This document shows, in pieces, positions 42,072-49,759 of a stretch of 51,640 nt of DNA. The position numbers and the translations under genes are program-made. Source of the DNA: Rhizobium rhizogenes NBRC 13257 (GTDB lineage Bacteria > Pseudomonadota > Alphaproteobacteria > Rhizobiales > Rhizobiaceae). Each line of letters begins with the position of its first letter. Position 1 is the first letter of the stretch. The notes below the pieces were generated by a model that did no database searches, was not told where the DNA came from, and saw only the letters and a program-made list of their open reading frames with translations. Where the stretch lies: the NCBI RefSeq assembly GCF_000696095.1, contig NZ_BAYX01000028.1, forward strand, positions 1-51,640, given 5' to 3'.

Positions 42072-45000
42072 ATGCGCATCGAGCGTCGCTTTACGAAGGC
42101 AGGCCAGTCACCCTATGCGGAGATCGAATTCCGCAAGGCTACCAGCGAGATCAAGAATCCCGATGGCTCGATCGTTTTCCGCCTCGAAAACATCGACGTG
42201 CCGGCGCAGTTCTCGCAGGTCGCCGCCGATATTCTGGCGCAGAAGTACTTCCGCAAGGCCGGCGTTCCGACCAAGCTGAAGAAGGTCGAGGAAAACGACG
42301 TCCCTTCCTTCCTGTGGCGCTCCGTTCCCGATGAAGCTGCCCTGAAGGATCTGCCGAAGGAAAGCCAGACCGGTTCCGAAATCGATGCGCGTCAGGTCTT
42401 CGACCGTCTGGCCGGCACCTGGACCTACTGGGGCTGGAAGGGCGGCTATTTCTCGTCCGAGGAAGACGCCTCCGCTTTCCAGGACGAGCTTGCCTATATG
42501 CTCGCCACCCAGCGCGTCGCGCCGAATTCGCCGCAGTGGTTCAACACCGGCATGCACTGGGCCTACGGCATCGATGGCCCCGGCCAGGGCCATTATTATG
42601 TCGATCCCTTCACCGGCAAGCTCACCAAGTCCAAGTCGGCCTATGAGCATCCGCAGCCGCATGCCTGCTTCATTCAGTCGGTCGAGGACGATCTCGTCAA
42701 CGAAGGCGGCATCATGGACCTCTGGGTCCGCGAAGCCCGTCTCTTCAAATATGGTTCCGGCACCGGCTCGAACTTCTCGCTGCTGCGCGGCGAAGGCGAA
42801 AAGCTGTCCGGCGGCGGCCGTTCTTCCGGCCTGATGAGCTTCCTGAAGATCGGCGACCGGGCTGCCGGCGCCATCAAGTCGGGCGGCACGACGCGCCGCG
42901 CCGCCAAGATGGTCGTCGTCGACATCGATCATCCGGATATCGAGGAATACATCAACTGGAAGGTCAAGGAAGAGCAGAAGGTTGCTGCCCTCGTCACCGG
43001 TTCGAAGATCGTCGCCAAGCACCTGAAGGCGATCATGAAGGCGACCGTCAATTGCGAAGGCGACAATGACGATTGCTTCGACCCGGCCAAGAACCCTGCC
43101 CTGAAGCGCGAAATCCGCGCTGCCAAGAAGGACCAGGTTCCGGAGAACTACGTTCAGCGCGTCATCCAGTTCGCCCGCCAGGGCTACAAGGATCTTGAGT
43201 TCAAGACCTACGACACCGACTGGGACTCGGAAGCCTATCTGACCGTTTCCGGCCAGAACTCGAACAACTCCGTCTCGATCAAGGACGAGTTCCTGCGCGC
43301 CGTCGAGAACGATGCCGACTGGCACCTGACCGCCCGCAAGGACGGCAAGATCATGAAGACCCTGAAGGCGCGTGATCTCTGGGAATCGATCTCCTACGCC
43401 GCCTGGGCATCGGCCGATCCGGGCCTGCACTTCAACACGACGATGAACGACTGGCACACCAGCCCGGCTGCCGGCCCGATCCGCGCATCCAATCCGTGCT
43501 CGGAATATATGTTCCTCGACGACACCGCCTGCAACCTTGCCTCGCTGAACCTGATGACGTTCAAGGATGCAGCGACGAAGCGCATCAACATCGCCGATTA
43601 CGAGCATGCCGTCCGCCTCTGGACCGTCGTTCTCGAAGTCTCGGTGATGATGGCGCAGTTCCCGTCGCGCCGCATTGCCGAACTCTCCTATGAATACCGC
43701 ACGCTTGGCCTCGGCTACGCCAATATCGGCGGCCTGCTGATGTCCTCCGGCATTCCCTATGACTCCGACGAAGCCCGCGCCATCGCCGGCTCGCTGACCG
43801 CGATCATGACCGGCATCTCCTATGCGACCTCGGCGGAAATGGCCTCGGAGCTCGGGACGTTCCCGATGTTCAAGCCGAACCGCGAGAACATGCTGCGCGT
43901 CATTCGCAATCACCGCCGTGCCGCCTATGGCGAGACTTCCGGCTATGAAGGCCTGGCGGTTAATCCGGTGGCGCTGATCCATTCCGAAAATCCGGACCAG
44001 GATCTCGTTGCCCATGCCAAGGCTGCCTGGGACAAGGCGCTGGCACTCGGCGAAAAGCATGGCTACCGCAATGCCCAGGCAACCGTCATCGCGCCGACCG
44101 GCACGATCGGCCTCGTCATGGATTGCGACACGACCGGCATCGAGCCTGACTTCGCCCTCGTGAAGTTCAAGAAGCTCGCCGGCGGCGGCTACTTCAAGAT
44201 CATCAACCGCGCCGTTCCGGAAGCACTGCGGGCGCTCGGCTATAGCGAAAGCCAGCTTGCAGAGATCGAAGCCTACGCCGTCGGCCATGGCAATCTGAAC
44301 CAGGCGCCGGCCATCAACCCCTCGACGCTGAAGGCCAAGGGCTTCACCGACGAGAAGGTGGAAGCCGTCAACGCCGCGCTGAAGAGCGCCTTCGACATCA
44401 AGTTCGTCTTCAACCAATGGACCCTCGGCGCCGACTTCCTGAAGGGCACGCTGAAAGTTTCCGACGAGCAGATGGCAGACATCAGCTTCAACCTGCTCGA
44501 CCATCTCGGCTTCTCCAAGAAGGACATCGAGGCCGCCAACATCCATGTTTGCGGTGCGATGACGCTGGAAGGCGCGCCATTCCTGAAGAACGAGCACCTC
44601 GCCGTCTTCGATTGCGCCAATCCCTGCGGCAAGATCGGCAAGCGTTACCTTTCGGTCGAAAGCCACATCCGCATGATGGCGGCTGCCCAGCCCTTCATCT
44701 CGGGTGCGATTTCCAAGACGATCAACATGGCCAACGAAGCAACCGTCGAGGATTGCAAGAACGCCTACATGCTCTCCTGGAAGCTCGGCCTGAAGGCGAA
44801 CGCGCTCTATCGCGACGGCTCCAAGCTCAGCCAGCCGCTCAACTCCTCACTGATCGAAGACGAGGATGATGAGGATGCGCTGGAGGAATTCCTGCAGGCT
44901 CCGGCTGCCGCCCAGGCCGTCACCATCACCGAGAAGATCGTCGAACGCGTCATCGAAAAGGTCGTCCGCAGCCAGGAGAAACTCCCCGGCCGCCGCAAGG

Positions 45001-45866
45001 GCTATACCCAGAAGGCCAAGATCGGCGGACACACCATCTTCCTGCGCACCGGCGAATATGACGACGGCCGCCTCGGCGAAATCTTCCTTGATATGAACAA
45101 GGAAGGCTCGGCGCTGCGCGCCTTCATCAACAACTTCGCCATCTCCGTCTCGCTCGGCCTGCAATATGGCGTGCCGCTCGAGGAATATGTCGACGCCTTC
45201 ACCTTCACCAAGTTCGAGCCGGCCGGCATCGTCACCGGCAACGACGCGATCAAGAACGCCACGTCGATCCTCGACTACGTGTTCCGTGAATTGGCCATCT
45301 CCTATCTCGGCCGCCATGATCTCGCGCATGTCGACACTTCGGACTTCAACGCCACGGCGCTCGGCCGCGGCATTTCGGAAGGCAAGGCCGATGTGTTCTC
45401 CAAGGGCCTGACCCGCGGCTACAAGCCGACGCTGGTGCCGACTTCGGGCGAGCGCGCGGCAGCCGAGGTCAAGGGTTCGGCCACTGCCGCCCCTGCCCGC
45501 GCCTCCTCGGTTTCGACGATCTCCGCTTTCTCCGGCAATGCCGTGCGCAAGCTGGAACCGACGAGCGCCATCTCCACCTCGGAAGTCGTCGCCTTCAAGC
45601 GCGATTATGAGGAACGCGCCAAGGAATTGGCCGAAGAGATTGCCGAGGAAGTGGTGGAAGAAACCGGCCTCTTCACCGACAAGGCGGCAGACGACGCGGC
45701 AGCGGCCAAGGCCGACGCCAAGAAGTTGGAATCCGAACGCCGCGCCCGCTCCATTATGCAGGGCTATACCGGCAACATGTGCACCGAATGCCAGAACTTC
45801 ACCATGGTCCGGAATGGCACCTGCGAGAAGTGCGACACATGCGGCAGCACGAGTGGGTGCAGCTGA
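42072..45866 (+). CDS. nrdJ: Adenosylcobalamin-dependent ribonucleotide reductase (class II)
   Basis: A 1264-residue class II ribonucleotide reductase making deoxyribonucleotides with coenzyme B12, in the long form found in alphaproteobacteria. Visible motifs: SGTGSNFSLLRGEGEKLSGGGR-type substrate-loop sequence at about 225-250, NPCSEYMFLDD with an active-site Cys at about 477, and PTGTIGLVMDCDTTGIEPDF. The C-terminal tail has a zinc-binding Cys cluster (CTECQNF, CEKCDTCGSTSGC) carrying the shuttle thiols. A region at about 930-1050 includes an inserted coiled coil. The start at 42072 follows GAGG. It stands alone; the upstream NrdR-like boxes suggest repression by NrdR. Confidence 0.95.
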   Translation: MRIERRFTKAGQSPYAEIEFRKATSEIKNPDGSIVFRLENIDVPAQFSQVAADILAQKYFRKAGVPTKLKKVEENDVPSFLWRSVPDEAALKDLPKESQTGSEIDARQVFDRLAGTWTYWGWKGGYFSSEEDASAFQDELAYMLATQRVAPNSPQWFNTGMHWAYGIDGPGQGHYYVDPFTGKLTKSKSAYEHPQPHACFIQSVEDDLVNEGGIMDLWVREARLFKYGSGTGSNFSLLRGEGEKLSGGGRSSGLMSFLKIGDRAAGAIKSGGTTRRAAKMVVVDIDHPDIEEYINWKVKEEQKVAALVTGSKIVAKHLKAIMKATVNCEGDNDDCFDPAKNPALKREIRAAKKDQVPENYVQRVIQFARQGYKDLEFKTYDTDWDSEAYLTVSGQNSNNSVSIKDEFLRAVENDADWHLTARKDGKIMKTLKARDLWESISYAAWASADPGLHFNTTMNDWHTSPAAGPIRASNPCSEYMFLDDTACNLASLNLMTFKDAATKRINIADYEHAVRLWTVVLEVSVMMAQFPSRRIAELSYEYRTLGLGYANIGGLLMSSGIPYDSDEARAIAGSLTAIMTGISYATSAEMASELGTFPMFKPNRENMLRVIRNHRRAAYGETSGYEGLAVNPVALIHSENPDQDLVAHAKAAWDKALALGEKHGYRNAQATVIAPTGTIGLVMDCDTTGIEPDFALVKFKKLAGGGYFKIINRAVPEALRALGYSESQLAEIEAYAVGHGNLNQAPAINPSTLKAKGFTDEKVEAVNAALKSAFDIKFVFNQWTLGADFLKGTLKVSDEQMADISFNLLDHLGFSKKDIEAANIHVCGAMTLEGAPFLKNEHLAVFDCANPCGKIGKRYLSVESHIRMMAAAQPFISGAISKTINMANEATVEDCKNAYMLSWKLGLKANALYRDGSKLSQPLNSSLIEDEDDEDALEEFLQAPAAAQAVTITEKIVERVIEKVVRSQEKLPGRRKGYTQKAKIGGHTIFLRTGEYDDGRLGEIFLDMNKEGSALRAFINNFAISVSLGLQYGVPLEEYVDAFTFTKFEPAGIVTGNDAIKNATSILDYVFRELAISYLGRHDLAHVDTSDFNATALGRGISEGKADVFSKGLTRGYKPTLVPTSGERAAAEVKGSATAAPARASSVSTISAFSGNAVRKLEPTSAISTSEVVAFKRDYEERAKELAEEIAEEVVEETGLFTDKAADDAAAAKADAKKLESERRARSIMQGYTGNMCTECQNFTMVRNGTCEKCDTCGSTSGCS

Positions 45867-46393
45867 TCAAAGGTGGGCGGGCTTGCTATAGACAGCCAAT
45901 GATTTTGACGGGCAGCCACTAAAATGACGCAGTAAAATCCCGCTCTACGCGTAGCGTCAGAGCGGGATGAAAGACACAGAAAGTATATATCGCCGCCTTT
46001 ATTGGAGAAGCTCAGAACAAGAGAGACATTGAACTTGAAATTAAAAATGTAACCGCATGTTACGGTGTCGTAACGATCAGGTCGAGGCCGATCTGCATTA
46101 TGCCTGGGCATAGATCAACAAATGCCCACGTAAACATAGTGGATTTACACTTATAATTACAGGCGAATTAAACTTCTAAACTCGAAAATGGCTAAAGGGA
46201 CTGAAAGGAAGGTGAAGGACAGCAAAGGATAACTTGAGGAGGGCAAGCGCAGCCGTCGCCGAGATCATAGGGATCCGGCGACTATGGAATCAGGGGTTTA
46301 CTTCGTGCGGGCATTTTATGCTCGAAATGTACTGAGGGGAACAAACCAAGTCCAAAACCCGCTATGCGGTTTGCTTTTGAAAAGGATTATTCG
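45867..46393. other. AT-rich intergenic border between nrdJ and the MBL/E1/patatin operon
   Basis: 527 bases without a convincing gene. The first part holds the nrdJ hairpin. From about 45980 to 46200 the base composition becomes clearly AT-richer than the chromosome around it. A TGGGCAT/ATGCCCA hairpin (46105-46128) and a TATAAT-like sequence (46152-46157) are present. A 14-codon open frame at 46188 and a longer one near 46233 look non-coding. No tRNA or integrase marks the border. Confidence 0.45.
45937..45968. terminator. Terminator-type hairpin after nrdJ
   Basis: ATCCCGCTCT (45937-45946) pairs with AGAGCGGGAT (45959-45968), and an inner ACGC/GCGT stem extends it. The plus side lacks a T-run; the minus side has TTTT. 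It lies 70 bases after the nrdJ stop. Confidence 0.6.
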
Positions 46394-47524
46394 ATGCCTG
46401 CCTTCATGACATTCTACCCTATCGGCAATGCCGACACGACGCTCATCCGTCTCTCTAACAACGATCTGGTTCTTTTCGATTTCGCCAATATGCGAAACGC
46501 GAACGATCCTTATGACAAACGGATCGATCTTCCCAAGGCGGTGAAGGATGACATGGCCGATGCCGAGCGCGATTCGTTCCGCGCGGTCGCCTTCACCCAT
46601 CTCGACGACGACCACATTTGTGGTGCCCGTGACTTCTTCTGGTGGGATCATGCGGCCCTACTTCAGGGTGACGGTCGCCCGAAGATCGATGAGATGTGGG
46701 TACCTGCCGACGCGATTACCGAATCTAATGTCGAGGGCGACGCGTGGACGATCCGTGCTGAGGCGCGCCATCGACTAAAAGAAGGTTACGGCATCAAGGT
46801 TTTCTCGCGTCCAGGAAAGCTGGCGGAATATCTTGCCGAATGGGACCTGACGGTCGACGATCGTCGGGATTGCATCGTTGACGCAGGCGAACTTGTTCCA
46901 AGCTTCGACAAGGCCGTCGATGGGGTCGAGTTCTTCGTCCATTCGCCATTCGCGTGGCGAACCGACGATGGGCTTGAGGACCGCAACGAAGGCTCGATTG
47001 TGGTGCAAGCGACCTTCATTGAATCAGGCAGCGAGAGCTACGCCCTCCTCGGCTCTGACATCAACTATGAAACTTTGTCGTTGATGATCAAGACCACGAA
47101 GAAGCATAACAACACCCACCGTCTGGAGTGGGACATCCTGAAGCTCTTCCATCACTGCTCCTACAAAAGCCTGTCCCCTGAGAAGGGACAAGATAAAACC
47201 GAGCCCGTCGATGAGGTGAAGTGGCTCTTCGAGGAACTGGCCCACAAGAAGGAAAAGATCATCTCGCCTAGCTGGCCGATCCCGCTGAAGGGATCTGACG
47301 AGGACAAGGATCCTCAACCTCCTCATCGTCAGGCAGCGAACTACTATAAGGAAATCATCAAAGACTCCGACGGCGAGTTTCTGGTCACGATGGAGACGCC
47401 GCGCCAGTCGGCCCCGAAGCCGATCAAGCTCAAGATTTCCTGGACCGGCGTTGCGGTCATGATGGCAGCAGCGATGCCGACGGTTGCCGCGGCTGCATCT
47501 TCGACCACGACGCGGGCCGGCTGA
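46394..47524 (+). CDS. ComEC-like metallo-beta-lactamase-fold protein, first gene of a putative defence operon
   Basis: 376 residues, no signal peptide. Metal-site motifs of the ComEC/Rec2-like MBL group are visible: THLDDDH (68-74; H69, D71, D73, H74, with Asp in place of the second His), NEGSIVV at 199-205, LLGSDINYETL with D222, and LFHHCSYKS (251-259) in place of the usual HHGS. Residues about 351-376 form an Ala/Ser/Thr-rich tail ending TTTRAG, which is unusual for the fold. The start at 46394 follows AAGGA; an upstream ATG at 46364 is less likely. The E2/E1/JAB gene begins 3 bases after its stop. It may act as nuclease, sensor or conjugation target. Function not established. Confidence 0.82.
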   Translation: MPAFMTFYPIGNADTTLIRLSNNDLVLFDFANMRNANDPYDKRIDLPKAVKDDMADAERDSFRAVAFTHLDDDHICGARDFFWWDHAALLQGDGRPKIDEMWVPADAITESNVEGDAWTIRAEARHRLKEGYGIKVFSRPGKLAEYLAEWDLTVDDRRDCIVDAGELVPSFDKAVDGVEFFVHSPFAWRTDDGLEDRNEGSIVVQATFIESGSESYALLGSDINYETLSLMIKTTKKHNNTHRLEWDILKLFHHCSYKSLSPEKGQDKTEPVDEVKWLFEELAHKKEKIISPSWPIPLKGSDEDKDPQPPHRQAANYYKEIIKDSDGEFLVTMETPRQSAPKPIKLKISWTGVAVMMAAAMPTVAAAASSTTTRAG

Positions 47525-47527
47525 TCC

Positions 47528-49759
47528 ATGTGGCAGCCGGACGGAAGCGAGGTCATCGACCAGCCGGCTGTCGCCATTCCGCTGGCGGCAGCGACCGTTC
47601 GATACTTGAGAGAATCGTGTGAGGACTTCGCCGAAGTTCTGGAGTGTCGCCGTTTGCCGAGCGGTAGGATGGAGATCGTCACTTTCGAACTGAGGGTCGA
47701 AGTCCCGCAGCGTCCAGTCTACGACGTCCGTTCTAGGGAAACGGTTTCCGTCTGCTTCGTGGCAGGACGCGAAAGCGCGCCGGGCATTGTCGTCACGCGC
47801 GAAGACTTTCCAGACACTCCGCACCAGAACATTGTCCCAGAAGGGTTCCCGTCTATGCTTTGCATCGACGACCGCCCTTGGCAGGACGTCCGGAGCGGCT
47901 ACACCGCTTCGGAACTGGTTACCCGCATTTCGCATTGGTTCGCAAAGGCTGGGCAGGGAGAGCTTCACGGAGACGACCAGCCATTCGATCCGTTCTTCGG
48001 TTACAGCAGCCCACACCAGGTCATACTGACTTCGGATGGTATGGCGGCGATGGACGCCGGCCAGAAGCTCAACGTTTGGACGACTGACGAGAACCGCCGG
48101 TTTTTGTTGGTGACGTCGTTCGAGGCCGACGGGTTCCCTAGACAGGTGACAAATATCCACGTCGTGCAGGTCGATGTCGAACCCCAGCAGATGAAGCGCA
48201 TCCGACGTGCACCACGCAATTTGCCGGGCCTCGTCAACATGCTCATGGATCGCGACCAGACGTTTGTCGACAGATTGAAGAAATCGGTGGAAGACTGGTT
48301 CGAGGGTGGAAAACGGGACGACGACGCAAAATGGATTTTCTGCGTGCTTGCACGCTTTCCTCAAATACACCCCCGCACCGGGGTGGTTGGCGCGACCAAA
48401 CCGATGGCATTCCTTGCGGAGGCCAGTCCCGGCCAGATCGGTGTCGCGCTTGGAGTGCTCGACCACAACGACAGCTCTCACGGTACTGACCTCAAATATG
48501 TCCGGAGACTATTTCCCAGAACCGACATCGGTAGTCTTTCTAAGTTTGAGGTTCAGGTCGCCCAGGTTCACATGGAAATGGACGCGGATGCAGCGGCTCG
48601 GATCACCGGTCACGAAGCCGCTGACAGACGGCGTGCCGTGCTTGTTGGGGCAGGATCTCTCGGCTCCACGATGGCGGAGCTACTGACGCGCGAAGGATTT
48701 TTCGAGTGGACGATTGTCGACGACGATGCGCTACTTCCACACAATCTGTCGAGGCATACTCTTAATCGAAGCCATTTCGGGCGGCTCAAGGCCCCTTCTC
48801 TTGCCGAACGCCTGCTCTCGATCCGGTCGGATGTCGCACCGAAGGCTGTCGTGGAGAACTTACTCGACGAGCCGATCTCCGAAGGACTGGCAAGCGCCAT
48901 CGATGGCGCCGAGCTGATCCTCGACGCGTCTGCGTCCGTCCCGGTTTCGAGGTTCTTGTCTGACCGGGATTGCCGCGCGCGGCGCGTATGCGCATTCTTC
49001 GCGCCCGACGGAGGATCGGCCGTTCTCATGATCGAAGCAGCCGACCGGACAACAACCCTCCGAGATGTCGAAGCGGTCTATCTGCGAGAGGTCCTGATCA
49101 ACCCGTCACTGGAAACCCATTTCGAAGCCGGCCAACAGATGCGCTACACCGGTGCTTGCCGGGCATTGACGAGCAAGATTCCAACATCGCGTGTCGGCGT
49201 TCTTACCGCCCTCATCGCTTCAGGAATCTCGAAGGAAATCAGCTTGCCCCAACCGTCATTGAGGATCTGGTCTGTAGACGGCGAGGACGCAGTTGAGGCC
49301 ATTCGCTTGCTGCCGGCGGTAACGGCGCGCAGCATAGGCGAGTGGAAAGTGCTCATTCCAGAAGGGCTCAGGGCTGAGCTTGCAGGCCGACGGGCGGCAG
49401 CATTGCCGAACGAGACCGGAGGCCCCCTCCTCGGCCTTGTCGACTTTGAAGCGAAGATCATCACGGCCGTTCACGCTCCGACGCCGCCTTCGGACAGCGT
49501 CGGCAAGCCCACCAGCTTCGTGCGAGGAACAATCGGCCTGCGCAAGATCATCGAAACCGCGGAAAAGCGCTCCGGGGGGCAAGTTCGCTATCTCGGCGAA
49601 TGGCATTCCCATCCACGCGGCGCATCGTCCGCACCGAGCGTGGTCGACGTAAGTCAAATCTACGACCTCTCACTGATTTCTGATATCGACGGGCTTCCGG
49701 CGATCTCGCTGATCGTTTCTGAAATAGAGATCGGGATATTGGTGGGAAGCGTTCAATGA
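47528..49759 (+). CDS. E2-like/E1 (ThiF)/JAB fusion protein
   Basis: 743 residues. The N-terminal part (about 1-200) ends in an E2-like pattern with FPSMLCIDDRPW, making Cys112 the candidate conjugating cysteine. The ThiF/E1 domain (about 365-600) has the nucleotide loop GAGSLGS (374-380), VDDD (397-400) and a likely thioester Cys544 (TGACRALTS). The C-terminal JAB domain (about 605-743) carries the JAMM zinc motif: E629, H693-S-H695-P and S704-x-x-D707. By family knowledge such domains adenylate and transfer a protein C-terminus (E1, E2) and remove it (JAB), as Cap2 and Cap3 do in type II CBASS; here both activities are on one chain. It overlaps the patatin gene by 4 bases (ATGA). Confidence 0.82.
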   Translation: MWQPDGSEVIDQPAVAIPLAAATVRYLRESCEDFAEVLECRRLPSGRMEIVTFELRVEVPQRPVYDVRSRETVSVCFVAGRESAPGIVVTREDFPDTPHQNIVPEGFPSMLCIDDRPWQDVRSGYTASELVTRISHWFAKAGQGELHGDDQPFDPFFGYSSPHQVILTSDGMAAMDAGQKLNVWTTDENRRFLLVTSFEADGFPRQVTNIHVVQVDVEPQQMKRIRRAPRNLPGLVNMLMDRDQTFVDRLKKSVEDWFEGGKRDDDAKWIFCVLARFPQIHPRTGVVGATKPMAFLAEASPGQIGVALGVLDHNDSSHGTDLKYVRRLFPRTDIGSLSKFEVQVAQVHMEMDADAAARITGHEAADRRRAVLVGAGSLGSTMAELLTREGFFEWTIVDDDALLPHNLSRHTLNRSHFGRLKAPSLAERLLSIRSDVAPKAVVENLLDEPISEGLASAIDGAELILDASASVPVSRFLSDRDCRARRVCAFFAPDGGSAVLMIEAADRTTTLRDVEAVYLREVLINPSLETHFEAGQQMRYTGACRALTSKIPTSRVGVLTALIASGISKEISLPQPSLRIWSVDGEDAVEAIRLLPAVTARSIGEWKVLIPEGLRAELAGRRAAALPNETGGPLLGLVDFEAKIITAVHAPTPPSDSVGKPTSFVRGTIGLRKIIETAEKRSGGQVRYLGEWHSHPRGASSAPSVVDVSQIYDLSLISDIDGLPAISLIVSEIEIGILVGSVQ

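Noticed and set aside
42108..44666. 852-codon open frame on the minus strand opposite nrdJ
   Set aside because: Antisense shadow of the strongly biased nrdJ codons; composition (Asp/Gly/Val/Arg rich with no motif) is typical of such shadows.
46188..46232. 14-codon frame (MAKGTERKVKDSKG) upstream of the MBL gene, considered as a mini ubiquitin-like peptide
   Set aside because: Far too short for a beta-grasp fold, no ribosome binding site, and ends in a single Gly only by chance.
47024..48481. 485-codon minus-strand open frame opposite the MBL and E1/JAB genes
   Set aside because: Antisense shadow; the plus-strand genes carry complete catalytic motifs and coupled starts.
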